From Gnetum montanum (lineage: Eukaryota > Streptophyta > Gnetopsida > Gnetales > Gnetaceae): DNA of 64,000 nucleotides. The DNA is taken from assembly GCA_015680685.1 (NCBI GenBank), contig MNCI01005808.1:406197-470196 (forward strand), read 5' to 3'. Positions 1-11,458 of the stretch are shown here, piece after piece (the first letter of the stretch is position 1; the number at the start of each line of letters is the position of its first letter). The notes below the pieces were generated by a model that did no database searches, was not told where the DNA came from, and was given only the letters and a program-made list of their open reading frames with translations. A program made the translations under genes and the position numbers.

Positions 1-1095
1 AGGTAGGGATGATGATAATTATATTTGACTAGTTTTTGGTCAAGTATAAGACATATTTAGTTTAAAAAAACTTGTTCTAGACATGCTTAGAGAATGAGAT
101 GCTAATCACAAAGAATCATCGCTTGTGGAATGTTGATGTGCAGAAATAGCAGATGCAAGAATTGATCCATCAATAGTAGGAGTAGCTAGCTAGGGTAAAC
201 ACTGAACTAAGAAGATTGACAGCCAAAAATAAAAATTTTTCTATGGAAAAAGTCTAGGCCTTATGCGAAAAATATACTATTGAGATTACCACCTCAAAGA
301 ATGACGCTCTCAAATTTGAGAGATTCAAGAACCACTATAGAGATTAGGTTGACATATAGAAGGAATTTAATGAAAAACATATCCAAATGGCTAAGGCAAA
401 AGTTAATGAGATCCTCTAGCAACTCCAGCAAGGAAAATAGGTATGGCAACCTATCGTTGATGGTATAGATGCCTACAACAAAGTAGAGATCCACATGAAG
501 GAGTTGCAAGTTGAAGAGATGATAGAGTACATGGAGATTACAAATCTTTGACATGCAAACTTGACAATTTTGACTGCTAGAAAACTATGATTAGAGTTAG
601 AGAAATAGGTGGCTAGGTGGCTAGCTCATACTTGCTATACAAGGTAGAGTTCAAGCACCAAAAGGAGATCAAGCAAAAGCTTGAGACTACAAATGCTGAA
701 CTTGAAGTTCTTAAGGAAAGATTCATTGATCAAAGATCAAATGCTAAGAAATTGGCCATAAGAATGAATGATTACTAGGAATTGCAAAATTTAATCAGGG
801 TATTCGACATTGAATGCAAACAATTTGCTATCTAGTTCATCAATGTTAAGGAGCTGTTCCCAACCATGCCCTATCCTTGGGATTTTCCCATTTTGGCCCA
901 CATTAGTGAAGTTGCATGGATTGTGCATGATCCTAGGATTAAGAAGGAGAAAATGAAAACATTATTGGATGCTTTTCATCTTTCATTGGAAGTTGTAGCT
1001 ACACCAGAACAACCACAATAGCCTTAATCACCATGTGTACCTAAAGTAGGAGAAGGCCCTTCGGAACCTTAAGACCCTCCACCTCTTAGGACCAT
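1..1095 (+). pseudogene. C-terminal half of the extra post-integrase ORF, element A
   Basis: Decayed coding sequence in several frames with many stops. It matches the reverse strand of about 14870-15900 in element B: both contain a segment around 'NDALKFERFKNHYRD' and a region rich in Glu, Lys, Leu and Gln that looks like coiled coil. Near the C-terminus, about 860-970, a segment reads 'PTMPYPWDFPI' then 'KLHGLCMILGLRRRK' in another frame, and it ends in a Pro-rich tail (about 1000-1095). No reverse transcriptase or integrase motif is present. It sits between the window edge and the polypurine tract of the LTR that follows, so it is the 3' internal part of element A. Function unknown; its place resembles that of env-like ORFs in Athila elements, but I see no signal peptide or membrane segment. 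Confidence 0.6.
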
Positions 1096-1318
1096 TTAAT
1101 CATGTTCATCATCTTCTTGGCATCAAAGGGATTATGTTTGTTAATTTTCTTATGGTTTTTAATTTGGAGTCTTGAACATCAAAAAAATTTTGTAATGATT
1201 GCATATCCATACACTTGGACACTTAGTGTTTGTTTGTGTTTGTCATATGACTATTGCCAGTCAATAATTCCATACCTTCCCAAATTTGTAAAGAATTCGA
1301 TGATAAGTTTTCATTTAG

Positions 1319-1329
1319 TCATGGGGGTA
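1319..1329 (+). other. polypurine tract of element A
   Basis: CATGGGGGTA lies directly before the TGATGAATC LTR start. The same arrangement (CGTGGGGGTA then TGATGAG) occurs before the 3' LTR of element C at 55368. This is the plus-strand primer site for reverse transcription. Confidence 0.65.
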
Positions 1330-2206
1330 TGATGAATCATAAATTGGTTGCATCGATTAGGCCTTGTCGGCTAGGCCTCGTCAATGCATGATTTGATGCA
1401 TTGATGTGGCCCCATCAATGTCATATCTATTTTTACCTATAAATACATTCTCTCTTGTTATGTTTATGGAATCTTTGTCATAGTTGTAGTAGAGCTCTTG
1501 TAGTTTCTTGTGTGAAAGTTAGAATACTTTTCTAAGTGCCCACAGTAGGAGTCAAGAGTGTATGGATCTTTATTCAAGCATTGTTGTACCTAAGCACAAC
1601 AATGTGTGTAGTAATAAAGATGAGCTTTTTGATAAACTTTGTAACACTTCAAAATAGGTTAATTGTTTACTTATGCATTTACTATTTTATGTAATTTTTT
1701 TAATGCTTCAAGTAATCAAATATTTAATTAAGCTAAATTAAAATAGGTTAAATAATGATTAATTAAGCACATAAGTATGACCACTTCGATCATATGCTTG
1801 GTGCTTGGTAATTCCAGTAATGCTTAATGTTTGATAACCTTGTAGCATTCAATGTGTTTAGGATGTGTATGGTAAGTGGAAATGGAAAATTATGTTAGGA
1901 TTAGTTAGGTGTATTAGAGTAGATTAAATTAGTAATTTAATTATTTTATTTTATTCATTATTCTTTATCTTAGGTGAATTAAAACATAAAACAAAAAAAA
2001 TGATAAAAATCATATGGCTCAATTGCACTTAACTATACTTTTGCATTTCACAAGTGTAATTGGAAAGATACTGATTGCAACGGTTGGTTTCACTTCCTAG
2101 AGACTAGTGTGCTTAGAAGGCTATAAGTTCATAAAACTTGACTAGATTGCACGTGAACGCTTAGTGATTTGTATGGTTGGACATAGGGTCTACTCACCAC
2201 TCATTA
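1330..2206 (+). mobile_element. 3' LTR of element A (TGATGAG family)
   Basis: Starts TGATGAATC after a polypurine tract and ends CTCACCACTCATTA. U3 holds short GATGAGGCC/CCCATCAATG-type repeats. A TATA box (TATAAATA, 1438-1445) is followed by an R/U5 region shared with the other copies: GTGCCCACAGTAGGAG near 1537, ATCTTTATTCAAGCATTG, and an AATAAAGATGAGCT poly(A)-type signal near 1612. Length 877 bp. The 5' part of element A lies outside the window, so no target duplication can be tested. Confidence 0.8.
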
Positions 2207-2379
2207 ATAAGAATCCAACTAGTAATAGGTATATTGTTTATTTAGTGATGGAATTCTAAAGAACTATGGATTTTCTTACTTTTGTTAATAGTAGACTTGA
2301 GGTTAAGAAGGAGTTCCACTTATATAGTACTTTTGGTTGCAAGACTGTCTAAAATTGCTTTGTGGATAAGGCAATCTCT

Positions 2380-3960
2380 TATGCATTTGCTTTTCCATGA
2401 ACCTAGGATTCAAAGAAAAAGCCCCAAACTCTCTGAGATGTAACATAACTAGACAACAATCCTTTGGATGTTTATATTAATAGATGTCACGTACATCATC
2501 CTCCCCTAAGTCTAAATTTGAAACTTCTATCATTGCTACAAGTTTTCCTTTTTACCAATAAGTATTCTTTATAGTATCCTTATTCTTTTTCCTCTTCTTA
2601 TCTTATTCTATTGATTCTATATTCTTTGTCATTTCTTTTAAAATTTTCAAGTTGTTTGTAACTTTTTCATTCATTAATTCCCACATCTTATCTACCTTAA
2701 CTTTAATCTCAATGATAGACTTTTGAATTGACAAGGTTTTATGTGAAATCATGTCATGAGGAGTTACCTCTTTTTCTTGATTACAAATATGAAACTCCTT
2801 CTTGTGAAGCATTAGGTCCCAGTTATATTCCTCTATGCTCTTCCTTTTACACATCTCTCTTCTTCTTTTGTCACATGTTTAATTAGCCTTTGTATTTGAT
2901 GATTTTTTAGCTCTGATAATCTTCCTTAGGCATAGATTCTAAGAGTCTCCATCATTTTTTTATGAAGTCCATCTATGATGTGATGAAGCTACTCTTTTTG
3001 AGAAAATCCATGACATACACATCTATGCAGTAAAGAATAGTATCTACCCAAGGTTGCATCAAGGGATTCATGGTTCTTTTATTTTCATCCTTAGATTTTC
3101 TTTCTCAAATTTGACACTCTAGAGTAGGTCTAACACTTCTTATTAAACCACTAATGGATTGAATTTAGTTCCAATGATCTATATCAACTTTTAGCTTCTT
3201 CTGTTAGTATTCTTGTGAAAAGCTTAAGCTTTTTCCACTTAGCTTCAAAATTTTATAAGGCATAAGCATCATGAAAGGTTTGTAAATAATATTATGAATT
3301 AGAGTTGTAGCATCTCTCAAAGTTAGAAATGTTATTCATATCAAGTCATTTGATGTGAATTTCTCTTTGATGCATGTGGGATATTCTTACTGACTTCTAA
3401 ATTTGTATCATGCTTCTAGTAGCCAATAAATGTTCATCATCATTAGATATGTTGTGATCATAATCTATATATCTATTTTTTTGATTATAATGGTCTTGTA
3501 TGTGCTCCCTTTAGTACCTTTTATCTTTTCTTTAATTCCTATTTTTTCTCCATCTCAATCCCTAAGTGGAGCTCTCTCTTCATACCTATGTTTATCTTTG
3601 TTAGAACTAGATGGTGAAAATGAAGAGGAAGATGAGAAATTGGAAGAATCTTCATGGCTTCTATATCTTTTACTATAGTCCCTTAATTCATCTCTTTAGG
3701 GCTTGTTACAGGTTCTAACCCTTAAGGATCTTCTTATTCCCTCTAGAATTATCTATGACAACTAAACATAGTCTTTGATAGTAAGGATTATAATGAGCAT
3801 ATGAACTCTTGCTTGTACTAGTTCACTTTAATTCTCTTCAATATAAATCGTGTCATTGTTCTTACTAGTGTTCTCATTGTATGGTGAAGTATTACCCTAT
3901 GTGAAGAAGTAATTTTTTTAGTTAATAATATATGTGTAACTTAAAATATTAATTTTTCCT
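2380..3960 (-). pseudogene. gag fragment of element A'
   Basis: Decayed gag read on the minus strand, with its 5' end toward higher coordinates. The clearest segment (2854-2603) contains 'KRKSIEEYNWDLMLHKK' and 'SIQKSIIEIKVKVDKMWEL', which align with gag of element C near 48730-48950 (KRESLEEYNRDPSLWKR; KVDQMWDSL). Toward higher coordinates (about 3680-3540) is a Ser/Pro/Arg-rich stretch matching the basic low-complexity linker of the C and E gags. Protease and everything downstream are missing. Orientation is opposite to the adjacent element A, so this is a separate insertion truncated near A's LTR. Confidence 0.65.
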
Positions 3961-4047
3961 AAAAGACAAATCATTAATGCTTTTATAGCATTCATTTATA
4001 ATATAACTAATCTAGATCACTAGCATCATCCTTAGTAATAGCACTAA

Positions 4048-4926
4048 TCATGAGCTGTGAGAGTCCTCTACACCCAACCATATAGATCATGAGTGTTCAC
4101 ATGTAATTTGGTCAAATTCCATGGATGGGACTAGTGTGATATCTAGATTATTAAATATTGATCATAGGTCATTATCTTCTCACTTGGACTAGTGGTAGCT
4201 TTATTACATATGATTGAATTCAAAATGAGGCATATGATTATGATGTTATTAGGGCCTTGAATTAAACTAATCAATAACATAGAAATTAATTAAATCCTAA
4301 ACTCACCTAAGGGTGATGAGTATCTATTTCTAACTTGCCATACATATTATAAACTAGTTTAATCATTGCTGGAATTACCTAGTGACATGTTGTTGGATGT
4401 ACCAAGTAATATCACTACTAGGTTACTAAATTGTTGCATGTTATGTTTGAAATTGGTCATGCTTATTCTACCAAAGATTAATATGCATAAAATTGTAAAT
4501 AGTAAGCTAACTAAATGGAAATAAATTACATTAAACATAAATTCTATTTTAATTCAAAGTGTTGTAATGAATAGAAATCAATCTTGATGTTATTGCTAGT
4601 CATGGATTGTTTTTAGATATATTTCCACTTAAATAAGATGATGTATAATTGACTTAAATCCATGTCATAGGCATTCATTGATTTTTATAAGAGTTAAAAA
4701 ATAAACACTATAGACTTTAGTTACCGATTAACCAAATGGTATATAATACATGGAAAATGCACATATTTATATAAGCAAATATGCATTAACACATCTTAGG
4801 CTTCATTGACAAATATGCATCAATGAGGTTGTGTGGATGTATTAACACAGGTACAACATAGTATATGTGATGTAGTAGTTGACTAATATGCATTGATGGA
4901 GATGCATCAATATAGATGCTTTATCA
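4048..4926 (-). mobile_element. 5' LTR of element A' (TGATGAG family, degraded)
   Basis: Begins TCATGAGCTG (TGATGAGC in better copies), with a primer-site-like TTAGTAATAGCAC just outside, and ends GATGCTTTATCA, which resembles the B 3' LTR end (GATGCTTATCA at 14613-14622). Recognisable shared blocks are CACCCAACCATATAGATCATGA (4070-4091), GTCAAATTCCATGGA (about 4111-4125), GAGGCATATGATTATGATG (about 4226) and a CACTACTAGGTTAC block near 4412. The U3 half is strongly diverged but keeps GCATTGATGG/GCATCAATG repeats (4800-4915). Length 879 bp, close to the 877 bp of copy A. Confidence 0.65.
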
Positions 4927-4990
4927 ATTATATAACTCAAAAAAACAAGGAACTTTAACATATTCTTCAAATTGGACATCAAAATCTCAA
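4927..4990. other. AT-rich spacer
   Basis: Short unassigned stretch between the A' LTR and the 80-bp tandem repeat. No feature seen. Confidence 0.4.
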
Positions 4991-5153
4991 GCCCAGTTAC
5001 CAATGGTTAATATTACATGCTTATGTATAAAAGACATTATATCTAGGACACATTGCATCATTGAAGCATTGCCCACTTACCAATGGTTAATATTACATGC
5101 TTATGTATAAAAGACATTATATCTAGGACACATTGCATCATTGAAGCATTGCC
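4991..5153. repeat. 80-bp tandem duplication, two copies
   Basis: Unit 1 is 4991-5070 and unit 2 is 5071-5150, followed by three bases of a third unit. The copies differ at one base (CAGTTAC versus CACTTAC). Such identity is striking beside the heavy decay of everything around it, so the duplication is young. The unit contains TATGTATAAAAGAC, which looks TATA-like, but no transcript can be inferred. Confidence 0.95.
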
Positions 5154-5354
5154 TAACTTAAAAAGTAGCAGAAAATAAGACTAATACCTAGCATGAAGGA
5201 CTTGGATGTCATGTTTTTTCATCACATCATTTAACTACGAAACAAAACTTTAATTACAAGGAAATTAATTCAAGATTAAAATGAACACATATTGTAATGA
5301 AAGATCAATAACCATTGACTCATATACACTATTAGGAAGAAAAAAATTAGGTGT
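5154..5354. other. AT-rich spacer
   Basis: No ORF or repeat recognised between the tandem duplication and the 5' end of element T. Confidence 0.4.
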
Positions 5355-5359
5355 GTTAG
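5355..5359. repeat. left target-site duplication of element T
   Basis: GTTAG precedes the TGTTGT LTR start; CTTAG follows the right LTR end at 35667-35671. Four of five bases match, as expected for an old insertion. Confidence 0.6.
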
Positions 5360-6895
5360 TGTTGTATTCACCTTGTCTTCTTTAGCTTGAGTCAAAGATT
5401 TGGGTATACTTTATGGCTTTTTAGCACTTGAAGTCATCTTCAACTTACCAAAAATGACATTTTGCATAATTGATCACAGTGTTTTGGCTTTACTCTTAAT
5501 TTTGACATTTAATGATAGTTCTAGCATCGATTCTAATTCTACTTCAGCATTGACATGCAACATGAAAATTCAGTGTTGACATTCCATTTCAGCCTTTTGA
5601 GTCCCATGTCAATCTCATCTTTGACATCTAGCATCAGATCCTTAGATAGCTTTTTGATGTCATGCATTAGAATATTAATGTTCAAGTTCACTTTTCATCT
5701 ACAACTTTGATGTTTTGCATCAGATTTACTTTCAATAGCATACATCAAATTTTCAATGTTCAACATCAATTTCGTATTTGATGTCTAATGTCAAATTTTG
5801 TTATCAAATTTTGATATTCCATGTCAATTTAGTTTTGACATCAAGTGTTAGATCTTTTAATGTCTTTGTTCAAACTTGCTTTTGACATTTGATTTCAAAT
5901 TTCACCTCCAACTTTCAATGTCCTAAATCACATTTTCAATATTTAACATCAAAACTTTGCATCCTACATCATTTCTCCCACCCAAAACCTTTTAAAAACT
6001 TTTTGAAGATTCTATGGACTTCAATATATCATTTCTTTATGGTCTATGAGGCATTCTTAGTGTATATATAGTAGAATACCCCTTGATATAAGGTGTTAAC
6101 ATCTATGACCATCTGGCTAGCACTTCAACATTTTAGACAGAGCTTGCCAGTGCTTTGCTTTCAAGAGATCTATTGCTTGGTTTAGCTCTCTTTTTCTTTT
6201 CTCTTTCTTCCCTGCTAACATATTATATTACCTTCATGGTATCCTCTTGACATGTAGAGATTCACTGATAATCAGATCAACAAATTGATTTTATCTCCTT
6301 TCTTCAATTGTTAGTTACCAAATCTACTTTTATTCTTGTTGTATTTTCACTAGTTCACTTATTGGAGCAAGAACAAGGTAAAATAACTCCTCATTAGATG
6401 CCTTTGATCTCTGGTAAACCTCTAGGAACATACTTTTGTAGGTTCCTTTATCTTTTCTTATCAATCTAGATTTTTTATTTTAGGGTCTTTTGTCTTTGGT
6501 TTTGCCCAGATCTACTTCAGATCTATTTTATTCACATTTTTCTTCTTGGTTCACACATGTCCCCTGATAGTTCTATTTTCTCTTTGGGTTGTTTCAAACA
6601 CTTGCACTGTTAATCATGCTTCTATATTAAGTTGTGTTTTCCCTTTTCTTAGACATTATTTATAAGGTATTTTAAGTGTGTGTAATCCCTTCCTACTTGA
6701 TACATGCTAACATTGGCAAAACATCTGACTCAGACTGTTGGATTTATCCTTCAACCTCCAAGTCCCCTTTCAATTTGAGAAATATTTTTTGAAAGGTTAG
6801 TTTCTCCTAGACCATTTGATGTTCATGAATTGTCTAGCTTAGTTTCATTTAGGTTGTGTCGATTTTTGCTCGTTGCGATGATTTCTACCATAGCA
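5360..6895 (+). mobile_element. 5' LTR of element T (Tat-like Ty3/gypsy)
   Basis: Starts TGTTGTATTC and ends ACCATAGCA. It aligns over its whole 1536 bp with 34135-35666. Shared landmarks: TTTAGCTTGAGTC near 5380 and 34157, ACTTGAAGTCATCTT, CAAGAGATCTATTG near 6163 and 34931, and ACATTGGCAAAACATCT near 6710 and 35480. The left third (about 5500-5960) is a degenerate mini-repeat of GATGTC/ACATC dimers about 30 bp apart. The two LTRs differ at roughly one base in five or six by eye, so T is much older than B or C. Confidence 0.85.
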
Positions 6896-6897
6896 TC

Positions 6898-6915
6898 TTT
6901 GGCACTAGAAGGAGG
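6898..6915 (+). other. primer-binding site of element T
   Basis: TTTGGCACTAGAAGGAGG lies two bases after the LTR end. It resembles the TTTGGCGCTAGAAGGAGG-type primer site of plant Tat elements, with one CpG decayed to CA. This sets the plus orientation of T. Confidence 0.65.
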
Positions 6916-7236
6916 TCCTTCATAGAATTGAATAGTTTTGTAGCATCACTCTCTATTCTAGCTTTGTTGCAATTTTCATGTCTTTGGATGTTTTGCTATT
7001 TGTTTTCTTCTTTTTTGCTAAGCATCATTGACGTTGTGTAGATGCATAAATGCCACGTTGTTTCTTTTCTATGAACTTTGTGTTATCTTTTTGAATGACT
7101 TATTACTAACTCCTTTTGATACATCATATCAAATCTTTTGATGTCACATAAAAACTCTATGATTTTGATATTTTCCTAGAAACTAAAGCTTTTTATGTTT
7201 TGTTTCAAGTGTAAAGCTTTTCCTAGAAACTCTATT

Positions 7237-9250
7237 ATGGCTACATCATTCTCTTTAGGAATCTTCAAAATTTAGAAGCCAATAGATCTTAGGAGGAATC
7301 ATGCCTTTTCAAGTAGACTTAGTTTAACCAACAACAAAGTAGCTTGTACCAAATGGAAGCTTAGCTACACTTTAACTACTGATGTGCTCAAACTCATGGT
7401 GGAGTATGAGTAGGATAATAATCTGGTAGCTTTTCTTCTTGATCCTGATTATTTCATTAAGGTCAATGAGGAGGAGGCTTAAGATTTGATGGACTGTGTT
7501 ATTGAATAAGAGAAGATGCAAGAGCAAGTTCATCTCCAAATTAAAAAAGCTAAGATGAATAGCATCATAGATCAATCTCTTAGTCCTCATGTCACTTTCA
7601 AGACAAGGAAAGGTAGTGTTGCTTTTGAATTGAACATCCATCTCATGGACGAATATGACATGCAAATAATTGGAGAATTTGACAAATGTCACTCCCATTT
7701 TCATCACATTTATCATGTAAACATCTCAATTGCTCAAGGTAGTGCATCTAGATCTATTCCACTTTCTACTAAGCCATTGAATATCCTTGTTACTACTCCT
7801 TGACTTTATCAACATTTTCCATCCAACAATGTCAGTAACCTGCATACCATCTTTTAGTCATTAGTTTCATCCTTTGGATCCATTTTTCATTCTATACCTT
7901 AACCTCAATTCATTGTATCTTCATTTAAACCTTTTTCCTTGTCAACTCCTAATTCATAGGCCTTTGGAGTTTCATATCCCATAGGCACTTCTCCTTTTCT
8001 TATATACCCATGTAAGTTTGTTTCTTTGGGTATACCTACCCTAGCTCTAAGTAGGCCCATGTCTTATATGTCATCTTTGCAAACCTCTTCACTAGCTATA
8101 GTGCTTCCACCTCTTATCAATTCTTTTGGAATAGATTCAAAACTACATGCATTGCTTAATGACATGATGCTACATCTTCAGAGTAATGAAGATAAAATGA
8201 TCAAGGTATTCACCTTACAAAAAAATGCTCTAATTTCCTTGGACAAGATCTTAAATAACCCCATCAGCTCTACGATTCCATTATCAATTTTTCCTAAGGG
8301 AGTTTCACTACCTAAATTTACCAAGTATAATAGTGAGATAGGAAACCCCATGAATCATGTGGACACTTTCAAAAATGAGTGCATGCTTCTAGATCCTTAC
8401 CCTCACATAGTGTTGAGATGCTTCTCCAATTTACTATCTAGAAGAGCTTTAGAATGATATAGGTTTCTAACACATGCATTTATTACCTCCTTAGAGTAAT
8501 TTCTCGTAGCCTTTATTGAACACTTTAAGTTCAATGTACCTCAAAGCAAAGGTGTAATGTCTTTCATTATTATCAAGCAAGCTACAAATGAATCCACTGA
8601 TAAGTTCATTTCTTGATGGACATCTGCATGAAAAAAACTATCCTATCATTTAGAAGAAGGTCAACTACAAGACATATTTCAAGTAGTTGTTATTGATTAT
8701 ATTTAAAAGACAATGGCATATTCTAAGTATCATTCTTTGAATGATGTATTCTTGGCTACTAGATGCATTGAAGAAGCTGCTATTCAACACAATCACCAAA
8801 AAATTCATGGTAGTTTGTAATAAAACTAATAAGGCTACTAAACAAGAGAAGACTGCCCTAACCACTATAGGTGTCTCTTCTCTTTCTAAGGGACAAATTA
8901 ATTCTTCCTCAATTGCTTGTTCATTTGCTCAACCACCTAAATCTTTAAGGAGTAAGAATCATTATATTAAGATACCCATAAGCTATTCTTTACTCCTCAA
9001 CAATCTTCTTAGGGATGGTCATCTTAAGAAGAAGCATGTCTTTGATTAGGAGAGAGCATCCTTTTGTCACATATAACTAATAGTCATGTATCCTTCTTAG
9101 TAGTAAGAAGGATATCTTGAGGTGCCTAAGTGGTATGACTATCATAAGTATTGTTATTATCATGAGATGGCTAAACACGATATGGACAACTGCTATGAAA
9201 GATGATGTTTAAGATCATACTGATAAGGATAAGATAGTGATGGAAAGTAA
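7237..9250 (+). pseudogene. gag of element T
   Basis: From ATG at 7237 one reading frame can be followed with stops to about 8815, then it shifts. The core at 8290-8460 reads 'GVSLPKFTKYNSEIGNPMNH' and '...ECMLLDPYP...SRRALE', the retrotransposon gag domain (usual form FTKYNG-GDP--H---F, ending ALEWY). It continues with an 'FIEHFKFNVPQSKGVMSFI' segment (8515-8570) and 'IEEAAIQHNHQKIHGSL' (8767-8817). About 9147-9195 reads 'YCYYHEMAKHDMDNCYE', a decayed zinc-knuckle-like motif. The N-terminal 7237-7810 is family-specific. Many stops make it non-functional. It would have formed the capsid of Tat-like particles. Confidence 0.8.
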
Positions 9251-9699
9251 TCCATCCATAATGCATCTAGACAATCAACAACTGGAGGGATAATTTTAGC
9301 CTTTAGGCCTAAATACAAAGCTAGTAAGTCTCTTCCAAAAAATCTATACATCATCTGCTAGTCTGACTATAGTTAATCCAGGCATTCCTCATTATGACCT
9401 TAGAAGCCTTATGCGATTCATTAGTCTGATTACATTTAATCATCTAAGCCAAAGCTCTCATCACCACCTCCTTATATCATTTATGGTAACAACTCTCATC
9501 AGTGTCCTACTCAACATTCATGATCATCTATCTCCCATATTGTTGTATTTCATTTAGAACATCAAAATACTATTTCATCCACTATACCACATGCAACTCC
9601 GTTTCCTTCACCTCATGTGAAGATCCTAACTTGTAGTCAATAGACCAACGAGTATCTCTTAACTAAGTGAAAGGAGAAGATAGCTGATATCCTAAACTA

Positions 9700-10760
9700 A
9701 CCTTCTAAGACAACAAGGAAAGTTACCTTTTAGCATCAATTAGAAGCTACATCTTTAAGTGTCATCCTATCTTCTTCTAATCCTATTCAACCTATTATGG
9801 TAGCACCTACTCCATAACCATGTTAGTCTATGAACAATAAGGTCTTATAGTAGATGATCTTAATTTTCCACTCTAAATGCACCAATCTATCCCTGTATGA
9901 TCTCATTACAACTTCTAAAGAACATGAGAATACATTATATGATGTTCTAAAGAAGATCATCGTTCCAAGTAACATCCTTGCTTTGATAGATTCTATATCC
10001 TTCTTTCTCCAAGTCCCTTACTATGGATTAGATAGTTTGAACTTCCATGGTAAAAGCATCAAGACTGACTTGAAGATGAGGGATATCTATCAATTCCCAC
10101 TTTACATCACCATTAAAGTGTCTACAAAAGCTATTGTTCCTATGATACATATTAATGATGGTGTTGGATCAAACATAATCATATGGATTGTTATCAAGCA
10201 TCTTGGTCTTAGGATCATGTAGTCTTTAATGAAACCTATACTAATCTTGTTTAATTTAATGATATGCAAGTAGAGGCTCTAGGTTTAATTGAGATACCAT
10301 TCATGATAGCTAATGTTATGCAATTCAATGTCATTTTTATAATGATACATGGGTGTCTTGGTGTTAACAATATACTAGGATGTCCCTAGCTAGTTTAACA
10401 CCATGCTATTTCAACTTAAATATATTAGAAGATTCATATACCTGTTCATAATCATGAGGTTATAATATCTACAAATAGGAAAATTCCTAGTATTTCTCAT
10501 CTAAATAGAGAGGCATGTTCTTATCAACTCAATGAAAAACTGGTTGAGATTCAACTTGAACCTATAAGCAAGCCTATAATTCCTTATTCCTTTAATACCT
10601 TTGAGGTTATTTTTCATTTTGTAGACTTGGACAAGGAGTGTATTTCCAATGTTAAATCCATAGGCATAGACTTTGGTGAACTAAAAATATCTTTACCTAA
10701 GAAGAAGGATTCTTCTCATCCTTCTTATTCTATAGCTTGGAAATTTATTACAAACACTAT
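9700..10760 (+). pseudogene. retropepsin-type protease region of element T
   Basis: The best segment (9854-10222) includes 'FPLYITIKVSTKAIVPMIHI' followed by 'NDGVGSNI', the position of the retroviral aspartic protease site (usual form IDDGAGLNI); one catalytic-site Asp reads Asn. Downstream, about 10260-10760, the reading continues with stops through a segment ending near 'VKSIGIDFGELKISLPKKKD'. Order gag then protease fits Ty3/gypsy. The reverse transcriptase that should follow is displaced to 30130 by later insertions. Confidence 0.65.
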
Positions 10761-11364
10761 AATCTTAGATCCTTAGTTTTTATTACTTTAGTCTTGTTTA
10801 CCATCTTTTTTTCCATTAGGTGGTAGACATCTACTAATTCATGTTAGGATTTTTCTATTGTTTGCTTTTTGCTATTCACTACCATTTGGAAATGGTGGTT
10901 AGTGAATTTTCTTTAAATCTTTCTTTCTTTAATCATTTGTTGTTAATGGGCAATGTTAATTTAACAAACAGTTGTTACTTTTGATGTGTCATGTTAATTC
11001 ATTATTTTCATTACTAGAAAGAAAAATGGCTAAGCTAAATTTACATAAACATCAAAATTTTATTCATTTAAAAATTTCCTTATGAAATTTTGATGCATGT
11101 TATAACTTTTAACGTGATATTAAAGCTAACGTTAAACACAGTTGATGTTTTTTTTTACAAAGTTTCCATATTAGAAATAAATTATGCAGAGAAATAGAAA
11201 TAAGCAAATAAAATTCTTTTATAAAATTTATCTTCACAAATTTATTTTTAGATATTTCTTCTTCTTCCTTGTCAATTTGCATTGGCATGGATTCTTTTAT
11301 TGCCAGCCTTTAACTTCTCTCATCAAGGTTTGCAAACAAAAAATATTGACAACAATAGAATTAG
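10761..11364. other. AT-rich segment, left flank of the inserted block in T
   Basis: No coding match. It contains TTTGATGT-type repeats (about 10980-11150) like those of the T LTR and of 28440-28770. The left edge of whatever was inserted into T before B should lie here, but I could not place a boundary or target duplication. Confidence 0.35.
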
Positions 11365-11403
11365 TTTTATTTTATTTCATCTTTTAGATGAAATAAAATA
11401 AAA
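11365..11403. repeat. perfect 18-bp inverted repeat with 3-nt loop
   Basis: Arm TTTTATTTTATTTCATCT (11365-11382), loop TTT, arm AGATGAAATAAAATAAAA (11386-11403). A strong AT hairpin of unknown role, just 3' of the antisense ORF below when read on the minus strand, so it could act in 3'-end formation. Confidence 0.85.
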
Positions 11404-11458
11404 TGAATACTTGGAAGTTTTAGTGCTTACCTTGAGTTTCTTTGTAAATATCTAGGAT

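Noticed and set aside
1-4926. A and A' as one inverted-repeat element
   Set aside because: Each has its own LTR polarity and different internal parts (3' end versus 5' end), so they are two separate truncated insertions.
7372-7716. 114-codon minus-strand open reading
   Set aside because: Complement of the T gag N-terminal region, which reads in frame with the gag core.
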